From Streptomyces sp. SA15 (lineage in GTDB: Bacteria > Actinomycetota > Actinomycetes > Streptomycetales > Streptomycetaceae): a DNA stretch of 64,000 nt. Positions 56,686 to 64,000 of this stretch are shown one piece after another. Under the pieces are notes generated by a model. It ran no database searches. It saw only the letters and a program-made list of their open reading frames with translations, and was not told the DNA's origin. The position numbers and the translations under genes are program-made. Where the stretch lies: the NCBI RefSeq assembly GCF_002291145.1, contig NZ_NTGE01000101.1, positions 46,051 to 110,050 on the forward strand, in the 5' to 3' direction. Within the stretch, counting starts at the first letter, position 1; the number at the start of each line of letters is the position of its first letter.

Positions 56686-58134
56686 TTACCGCCGCTGCCG
56701 CTTCCAGGGCCCGGTGATCGCCAGCAGAATGCCCGGGTCCTGAATGTTCGCGAACAGCGTCCGCCCGTCCGGCGAGAACGTGACACCGGCGAACTCGCTG
56801 TACTCCGGCTCCTCTTCGGTGCCGACGTTCAGGTCGTTGCGGGCGATGGGGTACGTGCGGCCGCTGTCGGTCGCGCCGAAGAGGTGCGAGACGCCCTCGC
56901 CGTCCTCGGCGAGGATCAGGCCGCCGTACGGGGAGACGGTGATGTTGTCGGGGCCGTCGAAGGCGCCGTCCTTGGACGGGTCGGGGTTGACGCCGAGCAG
57001 GACCTTCAGCGTCAGCGTGCGGCGCTTGGGGTCGTAGAACCAGACCTGGCCGTCGTGCGCGGCGCCGGGGCTCTCCTCACGGGCGTACGAGGAGACGATG
57101 TAGGCGCCGCCGTCGCCCCACCACATGCCCTCCAGCTTGCGGGCGCGGGTGATCTCGCCGGCGCCGAACTGCTTGCGCACGGCGACCGTCTTGGCGTCGC
57201 GGTCGGGTACGTCCACCCAGTCCACGCCGTACACGGTGCCGATCTTCGTGGCGCGGGAGAGGTCGTCGACGAACTTGCCGCCGGAGTCGTAGCACTTGGG
57301 CGCCTGGAGGACGCCGGCGTCGTCGGCGAGGGTGCGGAACTTGCCACGGCCGTACTCGAAGCCCTTGGGCGGGGTCCAGCGGAAGAAAAGCCCGTTGGGG
57401 TTGGAGGCGTCCTCGGTGAGGTAGGCGTGGCCGCGCTTGGGGTCGATGACGACGGCCTCGTGGTCGTAGCGGCCGAAGAACTTCAGCGGCTTGGGGGCGC
57501 GGTTGGCGCGCCGGTCGACGGGGTCGACCTCGAAGACGTAGCCGTGGTCCTTGGTCATGCCGTTGGTGCCGGCCCGGTCGGAGTTCTCCTCGCAGGTGAG
57601 CCAGGTACCCCAGGGAGTGCTGCCGCCCGCGCAGTTGGTGGAGGTACCGGCGATGCCGACCCATTCGGCGACCTGTCCGTCGGGGCGGACCTCGACGACC
57701 GTGCAGCCGCCGGAGGCGGCGGGGTCGTAGACGAGGCCCTCCGTGAGCGGGACCGGGTACTTCCAGTTGGCGCGCGGGCCCTTCAGCTCGTGGTTGTTGA
57801 CGAGGAGGGTCGTGCCGCGCGGGCCGACGAAGGTGGCCGTGCCGTCGTGGTTGGAGGGGGTGAACTCGCCCGACTCCAGCTTGGTCTTTCCGCTGTAGGT
57901 GATGATGCGGTACTTGAACCCGGCGGGCAGCGCGAGGATGCCCTTCGGGTCGGGGATCAGGGGTCCATAGCCGACCCCGCCGTAGGCGTCCGCCGACTCC
58001 TCGTCCGCGCTGTCGGTGTCGTAGGACGCGAGGGCTCCGGGAGCGGTGGCGAGGGCGCCGACGCTGCCCGCCAGCGCGACGCCGGCACCGGTGATCGCGG
58101 ATTTTCTGGCGAAGTCCCTGCGGGTGAGCGACAT
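56686..58134 (-). CDS. PhoX-family secreted phosphatase (DUF839)
   Basis: A 482-residue PhoX-type alkaline phosphatase, Tat-exported (SLTRRDFARKSAITGAGVALAG). Family marks are the FVGPRGTTLLVNNHELKGP strand, STPWGTWLTCEENSDRAG with the metal-binding Glu pair, YDHEAVVIDPKRGHAYLTEDASNPNG and the final NVGTEEEPEYSEFAGVTFSPDGRTLF. PhoX enzymes are calcium- and iron-dependent and release phosphate from many organic esters outside the cell. A PHO-box-like direct repeat lies about 70 bases upstream. The start MSLTRRDF begins the signal peptide; longer readings are unlikely. Confidence 0.9.
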   Translation of the reverse strand: MSLTRRDFARKSAITGAGVALAGSVGALATAPGALASYDTDSADEESADAYGGVGYGPLIPDPKGILALPAGFKYRIITYSGKTKLESGEFTPSNHDGTATFVGPRGTTLLVNNHELKGPRANWKYPVPLTEGLVYDPAASGGCTVVEVRPDGQVAEWVGIAGTSTNCAGGSTPWGTWLTCEENSDRAGTNGMTKDHGYVFEVDPVDRRANRAPKPLKFFGRYDHEAVVIDPKRGHAYLTEDASNPNGLFFRWTPPKGFEYGRGKFRTLADDAGVLQAPKCYDSGGKFVDDLSRATKIGTVYGVDWVDVPDRDAKTVAVRKQFGAGEITRARKLEGMWWGDGGAYIVSSYAREESPGAAHDGQVWFYDPKRRTLTLKVLLGVNPDPSKDGAFDGPDNITVSPYGGLILAEDGEGVSHLFGATDSGRTYPIARNDLNVGTEEEPEYSEFAGVTFSPDGRTLFANIQDPGILLAITGPWKRQRR

Positions 58135-58200
58135 GGTGTCTCCTGTGACGGTGGGTATGCCAGTGGAGGGTGGCGGACCTCGGTCGGCGCCACGGTCCCG

Positions 58201-58224
58201 CCCATGTCTGAACGCGGGTTGAAC
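58201..58224 (-). promoter_or_regulatory. Candidate PHO box upstream of phoX
   Basis: On the minus strand GTTCAACCCGC is followed directly by GTTCAGACATG: two 11-base direct-repeat units of the GTTCAnC type bound by PhoP in Streptomyces. It ends 67 bases before the PhoX start. Phosphate-starvation control is expected for this enzyme. Confidence 0.6.
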
Positions 58225-58308
58225 GCCGGGAGTCTTCACCGGGTCCGCTTCCATGAACGCGCACGCGGCGTCCCGGGGGGCCGAAAGGAACCTCTCGGCC
58301 CCTCTCGC

Positions 58309-59745
58309 TCAACTCCCTTGCTGCGATCGCGCCTTGAAGGCCGCCTTGCGGGCTTCCTTCGCGATCTTCTTGTCCGGATGCAGCCGCCCCATCGCCTCCA
58401 GCACGTCCGCGGTGGCCGGGTGGTCGACCCGCCAGGCCGTCGTGAAGAACGCGCTGTGCTGCTGGGCCAGTCCCTCCACCAGCGCCCTGAGCTCCTCGGA
58501 GTTCCCCTCGGCCGCCAGCTGTGCGGCGATCGTGTCGACGGTCAGCCAGAACACCATGTCCCCGGACGGCGCCGGCACGTCCGTGGCGCCCCGCTCGGTC
58601 AGCCAGACCCGTGCCAGTCCGCCGAGCTCGGCGTCGTCGAGCACCTCGCGCAGGGCGGGCTCGGCCTGTGCGCCGACCAGGGACAGTGCCTGCTGGCAGT
58701 GCAGCCGCCTGAGCGGGGCGCCGGTGTCCGAGCCGCGCGCGGCCGCCAGCAACTCGCGTGCGGCGGCGAGGGGGTCGCGGCGTGCCAGCCACTGCTCGGT
58801 CTCGGCCTGCGCCGCCGCCGGCGGGAACGTCGCCGTCCCGTCGAACAGCGCGTCGGCGCCCTTGTCCGCGAGGTCGCCGACCGCGGGCGCCTCGAGACCG
58901 GCCTCCAGCAGCCGCGCCCGCAGCCCGTACAGGCCGAGCGGGGTCAGCCGCACCATGCCGTAGCGGGAGACGTCGGTTTCGTCGACGGGGGCCGACGGCT
59001 CCTCGGCGGCTTCTTCCACGTCTGCCATCAGCGACTCGTCGACGGGCTGGTACTCCACCAGCCCGACCGGCTCCAGCATCCGGAACTGGTCGTCGAGGCG
59101 CATCATCGCGTCGGACACCTGCTCCAGTATGTCGTTGGTGGGCTCCCCCATGTCGCTGGGCACGATCATGGACGCGGCCAGCGCGGGCAGCGGCACGGTG
59201 CCGTCCCCCGGCCCGTCCTCGTTGACGGTGAGGAGGTACAGGTTCCCGAGCACGCCGTCCAGGAACTCCGACTCGGCCTCCGGGTTCCAGTCCAGGGACG
59301 AGAGGTCGATCCCGTCGCCCGTGTCCACGGCCTCCACCAAGTCGTCCAGGTCCGGCACACTCGCGTCGGCGACCACCGTCTCCAGGGCGCCCAGCCAGAC
59401 CGCGAGCACGTCCTGCGGCGAACCGCCGGTCAGCAGCGCCAGGTCCGCGCCCGCCGCGACGGTGCCCGCTTCCTCGTCGACGACCTCGACGAGCCCGGTG
59501 TCGACGGCGACCCGCCAGGCCTCGCTCGCGTCCGCCGCGGCGTCCTCCCCACTCAGCCCGAGTGCCTCGGCCGCCGCCGGCAGCTGCTCGTCGACGAGTC
59601 CGCCCCCGGCGTCGACCCGGGTGTCCGGGCCGGCCCAGCGGGCGAGCCGCGCGGCACTCGACAGCAGCGGCGTGGACAGCGCGTCCCGCGCCAACTCCGC
59701 TTCGGGGTGCAGCCGCGCCGGCGGCAGGGGCGAGCTGTCTGACAT
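58309..59745 (-). CDS. Hypothetical acidic protein, conserved-type
   Basis: A 478-residue soluble acidic protein with no domain I can name. It begins SDSSPLPPARLHPEAELARDALSTPLL. It contains long alternating acidic and Ala/Leu helices (LAVWLGALETVVADASVPDLDDLVEAV), a winged-helix-like segment ETDVSRYGMVRLTPLGLYGLRARLL, and a HEAT-like C-terminus ending IAKEARKAAFKARSQQ. The winged-helix/HEAT mix suggests a regulatory or scaffolding role, but that is a guess. It stands alone between phoX and the divergent nuclease gene. Confidence 0.75.
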   Translation of the reverse strand: MSDSSPLPPARLHPEAELARDALSTPLLSSAARLARWAGPDTRVDAGGGLVDEQLPAAAEALGLSGEDAAADASEAWRVAVDTGLVEVVDEEAGTVAAGADLALLTGGSPQDVLAVWLGALETVVADASVPDLDDLVEAVDTGDGIDLSSLDWNPEAESEFLDGVLGNLYLLTVNEDGPGDGTVPLPALAASMIVPSDMGEPTNDILEQVSDAMMRLDDQFRMLEPVGLVEYQPVDESLMADVEEAAEEPSAPVDETDVSRYGMVRLTPLGLYGLRARLLEAGLEAPAVGDLADKGADALFDGTATFPPAAAQAETEQWLARRDPLAAARELLAAARGSDTGAPLRRLHCQQALSLVGAQAEPALREVLDDAELGGLARVWLTERGATDVPAPSGDMVFWLTVDTIAAQLAAEGNSEELRALVEGLAQQHSAFFTTAWRVDHPATADVLEAMGRLHPDKKIAKEARKAAFKARSQQGS

Positions 59746-59887
59746 CGGCTGGTTCTCCTAGGGGACGCGACGTACCACTCAGCCGCTCAGCCTAGACCGC
59801 TTTCCACCCATGCCGCCCGGTTCATCTCCCGGACAGGACCCGTACATGGCTGAAACCTTGACAAGTGGCTTGCGCAGGAAGGAGATT

Positions 59888-59938
59888 ACGCGCGTAGAAA
59901 TCTGTCGGACACTTGTTCACCGTATTTTCTACGCGCGT
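59888..59938. promoter_or_regulatory. Inverted repeat and PHO-box-like element upstream of the nuclease gene
   Basis: Perfect 13-base arms ACGCGCGTAGAAA (59888-59900) and TTTCTACGCGCGT (59926-59938), spaced by 25 bases. Overlapping the right half, GTTCACC (59915-59921) is followed at 11-base spacing by TTTCTAC, a degenerate PHO-box pair. It lies about 90-130 bases before the TTG start of the nuclease. The 278-base gap holds no other gene. Confidence 0.5.
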
Positions 59939-60023
59939 CGCCACCGCCCCACAGGTCGCGGCTCCCACGGTTCCACGCTCCACCCTCGTCCCGGCGCCCA
60001 TGTACGTCCCCGGAGGGATCCCG

Positions 60024-61850
60024 TTGCCGAGCAAGTCTTCCGCGCGTCTCGCCGCGCTCACCGTCGCCGCCGTCTGTTCCGCGGCGTCGACCGTCGTCCT
60101 CACCTCACCCGCGCACGCGGACTCCGTGCGCATCCATGACATCCAGGGCACGACCCGGATATCCCCCTACGCCGGCAAGCAGGTCACGGACGTGACCGGA
60201 ATCGTCACCGGCGTACGGACCTACGGCTCGTCCCGAGGCTTCTGGATCCAGGACCCGAACCCGGACGCCGACCCGGCCACCAGTGAGGGTGTCTTCGTCT
60301 TCACCGGCTCGACCCCGAAGGTCGCGGTCGGCGACGCCGTGACCGTCTCCGGCACGATCTCGGAGTTCGTCCCCGGCGGCACCTCCTCCGGCAACCAGGC
60401 GCTCACCGAGATCGTCCGCCCGACGGTCACCGTCGTCTCCAGCGGCAACGCGGTTCCGGCGGCCACCGTCATCGACGCGAAGTCCGTGCCGAGCGCCTAC
60501 GCACCGGTCGGCGACGCGGCCGCGAACGGTTCGGTCAACGGCCTGACCCTCCAGCCGTCGAAGTACGCCCTGGACCGGTACGAGTCCCTGGAGGGCATGA
60601 ACGTCCAGGTCTCGGACACGCGTGTGGTCGGCGCCACCGACCCGTTCACCGAGCTGTGGGTCACGGTGAAGCCGTGGGAGAACCGCAACCGCCGCGGCGG
60701 CACGGTCTACGGCTCCTACGACTCCCAGAACACCGGCCGGCTCCAGATCCAGTCCCTCGGCGCGGTTGCCGACTTCCCGACCGCGAACGTCGGCGACACC
60801 CTCACCGGGACCACCGCGGGCCCGCTGGACTACAACCAGTTCGGCGGCTACACCCTCGTCGCCAACAAGATCGGCTCCCTGAAGGGCGGCGGCCTCGAGC
60901 GGGAGACCACCGAGAAGCAGAAGCGGGGCGAGCTGGCGGTCGCGACGTACAACGTCGAGAACCTCGACCCGACCGACGCCACCTTCGAGGAGCACGCCGC
61001 CGCGATCGTGCACAACCTCCAGTCGCCCGACATCGTGTCCCTGGAGGAGATCCAGGACAACAACGGCTCGAAGAACGACGGCACGGTCGCCGCCGACCAG
61101 ACGCTGACCAAGCTGACCGACGCGATCGTCGCGGCCGGCGGCCCGAAGTACGACTGGCGCTCGGTCGACCCGGCCAACAACACCGACGGCGGCGAGCCGG
61201 GCGGCAACATCCGCCAGGTGTTCCTGTTCAACCCGGAGCGGGTGTCCTTCACCGACCGCGCGGGCGGCGACGCCACGACCGCCGTCGGCGTCACCAAGGA
61301 GCACGGCCGCGCGGCGCTGACGGTCTCCCCCGGGCGGATCGACCCGACGAACACCGCCTGGGCCAACAGCCGCAAGCCGCTGGCCGGCGAGTTCGTCTTC
61401 CGCGGCCGTACGGTCTTCGTGATCGCCAACCACTTCAACTCCAAGGGCGGCGACCAGGCCCTGACCTCGCAGTACCAGCCGCCGACGCGCAGCTCGGAGA
61501 CCCAGCGCCACGCCCAGGCGACCGCGGTGAACACCTTCGTCAAGCAGATCCTGGCCACCCAGAAGAACGCGGACGTCGTCACCCTCGGCGACATCAACGA
61601 CTTCGAGTTCTCCGGCACCACCAAGCTGCTGGAGGACGACGGCGCGCTCTGGTCGGCGATCAAGTCGCTGCCGAAGAGCGAGCGTTACTCGTACGTCTAC
61701 CAGGGCAACGCCCAGGTCCTCGACCAGATCCTGGTCAGCCCGTCGATCCGGTGGTCCTGCGACTTCGAGTACGACAGCGTGCACGTCAACTCGGAGTTCA
61801 ACGACCAGATCAGCGACCACGACCCGCAGGTGCTGCGGTTCACGCCGTAA
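60024..61850 (+). CDS. Secreted endonuclease/exonuclease/phosphatase-family nuclease
   Basis: A 608-residue exported nuclease of the ExeM/NucH type. After the signal peptide (SSARLAALTVAAVCSAASTVVLTSPAHA) come OB-fold-like domains (about 35-300; VTDVTGIVTGVRTYGSSRGFWIQDP) and the EEP catalytic domain (about 310-605; ATYNVENLDP, SLEEIQDNNGSKNDG, FVIANHFNSKGGDQ, LGDINDFEFSG, ISDHDPQVLRF). It should degrade extracellular DNA, freeing phosphate and nucleosides. The start is a TTG at 60024 with GGAGG 7 bases upstream; longer readings lack a site. PHO-type control is suggested by the upstream element. Confidence 0.9.
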   Translation: MPSKSSARLAALTVAAVCSAASTVVLTSPAHADSVRIHDIQGTTRISPYAGKQVTDVTGIVTGVRTYGSSRGFWIQDPNPDADPATSEGVFVFTGSTPKVAVGDAVTVSGTISEFVPGGTSSGNQALTEIVRPTVTVVSSGNAVPAATVIDAKSVPSAYAPVGDAAANGSVNGLTLQPSKYALDRYESLEGMNVQVSDTRVVGATDPFTELWVTVKPWENRNRRGGTVYGSYDSQNTGRLQIQSLGAVADFPTANVGDTLTGTTAGPLDYNQFGGYTLVANKIGSLKGGGLERETTEKQKRGELAVATYNVENLDPTDATFEEHAAAIVHNLQSPDIVSLEEIQDNNGSKNDGTVAADQTLTKLTDAIVAAGGPKYDWRSVDPANNTDGGEPGGNIRQVFLFNPERVSFTDRAGGDATTAVGVTKEHGRAALTVSPGRIDPTNTAWANSRKPLAGEFVFRGRTVFVIANHFNSKGGDQALTSQYQPPTRSSETQRHAQATAVNTFVKQILATQKNADVVTLGDINDFEFSGTTKLLEDDGALWSAIKSLPKSERYSYVYQGNAQVLDQILVSPSIRWSCDFEYDSVHVNSEFNDQISDHDPQVLRFTP

Positions 61851-61863
61851 TCGATCATGGTGA

Positions 61864-62604
61864 TCAGGGCTGGCTGAACACCCCGTCCAGCCAGCCCTTC
61901 CAGGCGTCCTCGTCCGCCTTGGCGTCGGCGCCGGGCGCGAAGTCGTGGACGCTCATGCCGACCGGGTAGCCCCAGTGGTCACGCCCGAAGACGCGGATCA
62001 GAGCGTCCTCGGTGCGCAGCCCGAGGAAATACGGGTTGCGGAAGTCCACTACGGCATCGAGGACCCGCCCCTCGGGACCGCGGGCCTGGACGCTGGCGCC
62101 CACGGCCGTGTCGTCCGCGAGGCCCAGCGCCCGGCCGACGGCGGCGAAGGAGCCGGACGCCTTGGACGCGTCGGGGCCGTCGAAGGTGGCGAAGGCGACC
62201 GGGCGGCGGTCGAAGTGCGTCAGGTACTGGCGCAGGGTGTGCAGGTAGAAGTCGGTGTGCCGGCCCGCGGCGTCGTACTGGTTGTCCCAGTCGTCGACAA
62301 GAATCCCGCTGTGCACGTACCGCACCCAGGCACGGCGGCCCCCCTCGCGCGGCTCGATGGTGTAATCGAGCTGGTTGAGGGTCTGCTCGGAGATGCCCTC
62401 GACGTCCTCCGTGCGGTTGGTGTAGTGGTGCGGCGGGTCCCAGGCGGTGACCGTGGAGCCCATCGCCCCCTTGCCGCCCACGCGCGGCTCGGGCGGCTCC
62501 GACGGCCACAGCCAGCCGCCGGTGTTGTTGGTGATCGCGTCCCACACCTGTTCCGGCGTGGCGTCGACCTCGAACTCGCGGGCGATCTCGAATTCCTTGG
62601 ACAT
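61864..62604 (-). CDS. SRPBCC (START/AHSA1-like) domain protein
   Basis: A 246-residue protein with an N-terminal AHSA1-type SRPBCC fold (EFEIAREFEVDATPEQVWDAITNNTGGWLWP) and further barrel-like strands to the C-terminus. Such proteins bind hydrophobic ligands; many are paired with ArsR regulators, as here, where the ArsR gene ends 16 bases upstream on the same strand. The ligand is unknown. Confidence 0.85.
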   Translation of the reverse strand: MSKEFEIAREFEVDATPEQVWDAITNNTGGWLWPSEPPEPRVGGKGAMGSTVTAWDPPHHYTNRTEDVEGISEQTLNQLDYTIEPREGGRRAWVRYVHSGILVDDWDNQYDAAGRHTDFYLHTLRQYLTHFDRRPVAFATFDGPDASKASGSFAAVGRALGLADDTAVGASVQARGPEGRVLDAVVDFRNPYFLGLRTEDALIRVFGRDHWGYPVGMSVHDFAPGADAKADEDAWKGWLDGVFSQP

Positions 62605-62620
62605 GGTGGGTTCCTGACTC

Positions 62621-63241
62621 CTACTGATCCAATTCCGGGGCGGGCTGGTTCTCGACCGTGGGTTTGACCGTGGGATGGACGGCCACGACGATCCGGTGGT
62701 CGCGGCCGCCCTCGGCGTCGGGCGCGTCGTACTTGCGGATCAGCGCGCCGACTCCGACCGTCAGCTCCTGGATGAACGCGGCCCGGTCGGCGGCCGAGGC
62801 GAAGCGCACCTCGCCGTCCAGCGCGTACGTCGCCAACCGCTTACGGGCCTTCGCGGCGCCGGTGATCAGCGAGCCGACGTCCCGCACCAGGCGGGCACCG
62901 AGCGCGAGCAGCCAGCGCGCGGAGAGCTGGTCCCGGAAGCGGTCCGGGTCCGGCTGCACGGAGGCGAGGGCGAGCGGCGAGATGACGTACGAAGCGGCGG
63001 TCGCGCGCATCAGCCGCTCGGTGACGTTGCCCTTGCGGCGTTCACCGGCCAGCTCGACCAGGCCGTGCCGCTCCAGTGCCTTCAGGTGGTAGTTCACCTT
63101 CTGTCTGGGCAGTCCGACCTTGCCGGCCAGCATGGCGGCCGACGCGGGTCCGGCCGCCAGCTCGGCGAGCAGCCGGGCCCTTATGGGGTCCAGGGAGACG
63201 GCTGCGGCCTCGGGGTCCTCGATCACGGTCACGTCCAGCAT
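62621..63241 (-). CDS. ArsR-family winged-helix regulator
   Basis: A 206-residue ArsR-type regulator. The winged helix is ARLLAELAAGPASAAMLAGKVGLPRQKVNYHLKALERHGLVELAGERRKG; the C-terminal half is helical and longer than in metal sensors. No metal-cysteine motif is visible, so it more likely senses an organic ligand. It is co-transcribed with the SRPBCC gene and probably autoregulates through the inverted repeat upstream. Confidence 0.88.
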   Translation of the reverse strand: MLDVTVIEDPEAAAVSLDPIRARLLAELAAGPASAAMLAGKVGLPRQKVNYHLKALERHGLVELAGERRKGNVTERLMRATAASYVISPLALASVQPDPDRFRDQLSARWLLALGARLVRDVGSLITGAAKARKRLATYALDGEVRFASAADRAAFIQELTVGVGALIRKYDAPDAEGGRDHRIVVAVHPTVKPTVENQPAPELDQ

Positions 63242-63247
63242 GGGTCC

Positions 63248-63282
63248 ACCGTCTCACCGAAAACTTTTTTTGTCCAGACGGT
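63248..63282. promoter_or_regulatory. Candidate operator upstream of the ArsR gene
   Basis: CCGTCT and AGACGG form 6-base arms around an A/T-rich centre (AAAACTTTTTTTG), within 45 bases of the ArsR start. This is typical placement for an autoregulatory site, although the arms are short. Confidence 0.3.
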
Positions 63283-63384
63283 TGGAGTGTTCGGTGAGGG
63301 GACGACCGCGCAGCTGGGGTCACTCGGGCATGAGTGGGCGCCGAAGTCACCCACCCAAGGGCAACCCCGGCGCCCACTCGTCAC

Positions 63385-63795
63385 TCAGCGCCCACCATGC
63401 CTACGCCGCCACACCCCCGCCGCGACCACGACCCCCGCCGCCGCGCCGACAACCAGCACGGGCCGGGGATGACGCACTCCGACCTGCACGGCACTGCGTA
63501 TCGGACCGGGCAGGCTGTGCTCAACGGCGTGACCCGCGTGGCTCGCCTTCCCCTGGACCGTGTGCCCCGCCTGCGCCGCGCTGCTCCGCAGCTGCACCGT
63601 GACCGCCCCCGCCTTGTCGCGAAGATCGGCCGCCCGAGCCCGCGCCCGTCCCTTCACATCCGCCTTCCCGGCCAATTCCTCGACCGTGTCGCCGAGTTCG
63701 CTCCGGGTCCGTTCGATCTCGCGGCGCAGTTCATCGGGTCCCTTCGCCCCCACCGCCTCGCGCCCCTGCGCCGCCTTGTCCCGCTCCTGCGTCAT
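63385..63795 (-). CDS. DUF3618 family membrane-associated protein
   Basis: A 136-residue protein with the DUF3618 segment PDELRREIERTRSELGDTVEELAGKADVKGRARAR, a helical middle and one C-terminal membrane segment (PVLVVGAAAGVVVAAGVW). It overlaps the upstream holin-like gene by four bases (ATGA). Such pairs are common in Streptomyces and are thought to be small cell-envelope proteins; the function is unknown. Confidence 0.85.
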   Translation of the reverse strand: MTQERDKAAQGREAVGAKGPDELRREIERTRSELGDTVEELAGKADVKGRARARAADLRDKAGAVTVQLRSSAAQAGHTVQGKASHAGHAVEHSLPGPIRSAVQVGVRHPRPVLVVGAAAGVVVAAGVWRRRHGGR

Positions 63796-64000
63796 CGGTG
63801 CGCCCTTTCCTTGATCTCCTCGACGTCGGCCCTGACGCTGCCGAGGGCCTCCTCGGGCGTGGGCGGTGTTGCGCGGCGCAGCTGGGCGCGGCCGGTCGCC
63901 GCGAGCAGGCCCGCGAGTGCGAACAGCACGGCCGTCACGATGAGCGCCGAGGCCCACACGGGCAGCGCCAGCGAGAGCGCGGCGGCGGCCGTGGCGGCCA
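63792..64000 (-). CDS. Phage holin-like (DUF1469) membrane protein, partial
   Basis: The 3' part of a gene that runs off the right edge. The visible residues include ALSLALPVWASALIVTAVLF, a membrane helix, then LLAATGRAQLRRATPPTPEEALG and the cytoplasmic tail VRADVEEIKERAHR. This matches the C-terminus of the holin-superfamily DUF1469 proteins of actinomycetes, which normally have two membrane helices. The ATGA overlap couples it to the DUF3618 gene. At least the first helix is outside the window. Confidence 0.75.
   Translation of the reverse strand, partial: AATAAAALSLALPVWASALIVTAVLFALAGLLAATGRAQLRRATPPTPEEALGSVRADVEEIKERAHR

Noticed and set aside
63792..64000. Prophage remnant, from the holin-like similarity
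   Set aside because: DUF1469/DUF3618 pairs are ordinary chromosomal envelope genes in actinomycetes and no other phage gene is visible.
1..64000. Secondary-metabolite gene cluster
   Set aside because: Apart from ectD, whose pathway lies outside, no PKS, NRPS, terpene or RiPP genes are present. The FrnE-like protein alone is not evidence, since its homologues are widespread.

Overview
The window is very GC-rich (about 70% or more) and carries TTA-containing genes, twin-arginine and lipoprotein signal peptides, two sigma/anti-sigma gene pairs, an ectoine hydroxylase, TerD and many translationally coupled (ATGA/GTGA) genes. Together these point to a Streptomyces-like actinomycete chromosome. 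It is mostly core-like DNA with a large plant-polysaccharide locus in the middle and several small scars of mobile or repetitive DNA.

Layout. 1-5.7 kb: end of ectD, an ECF sigma/anti-sigma pair, a 226-bp MITE-like element, a class-V aminotransferase-fold gene, a DsbA/FrnE-type oxidoreductase, an acetyltransferase and a DUF1349 protein. 5.8-8.8 kb: a ketoglutarate-semialdehyde-type dehydrogenase divergent from an IclR regulator, with an acetyltransferase. 8.8-13.5 kb: class B penicillin-binding protein, NCS2 purine/uracil permease, and a second sigma/membrane-protein pair. 13.6-37.3 kb: pectin and rhamnogalacturonan utilisation. It holds PL3, a truncated PL9-like lyase, a tandem GH43, an esterase, three single-domain PL1 lyases, a CE8 pectin esterase, a CE12 esterase, a PL1-CE8 fusion, a cytoplasmic GH43, a DUF6807 protein, a Gfo/Idh oxidoreductase, a sugar ABC transporter without its own ATPase, an IlvD/EDD dehydratase, a DHDPS-family enzyme and a GntR regulator. 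37.4-42.3 kb: MBL-fold hydrolase, TIGR03086 protein, an unrecognised TIM-barrel-like protein, then 5-dehydro-4-deoxyglucarate dehydratase divergent from uronate dehydrogenase. 42.6-47.6 kb: DeoR regulator, ABC transporter and zinc alcohol dehydrogenase, probably for a polyol. 47.9-54.7 kb: TerD, alpha/beta hydrolase, TetR, a decayed LacI/ABC locus, a second MITE-like element, and ACC deaminase with its GntR regulator. 54.7-56.7 kb: a Ro60/TROVE protein with two adjacent Y-RNA-like genes. 56.7-64 kb: PhoX phosphatase, an unknown protein, extracellular nuclease, SRPBCC/ArsR pair, DUF3618 and holin-like membrane proteins.

How the genes fit together. Secreted lyases and esterases cut and de-esterify pectin; the ABC transporter imports oligomers, probably energised by a shared ATPase encoded elsewhere; cytoplasmic enzymes trim them. 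Galacturonate can then be oxidised by uronate dehydrogenase. Deoxyglucarate dehydratase and the semialdehyde dehydrogenase would carry the later steps to 2-oxoglutarate. No enolase-type galactarate dehydratase is visible in the window. ACC deaminase and ectoine hydroxylation are also consistent with a plant- or soil-associated life.

The most interesting region is the Ro/Y-RNA locus. Upstream of the TROVE gene and on the same strand are two tandem RNA candidates that share one stem. The proximal one carries a tRNA-like module with a T-arm, a closed acceptor-like hairpin and a D-arm. The distal one has the same stem but no tRNA module. A base-pair change that preserves pairing, and a conserved A.C mismatch, support the stem.
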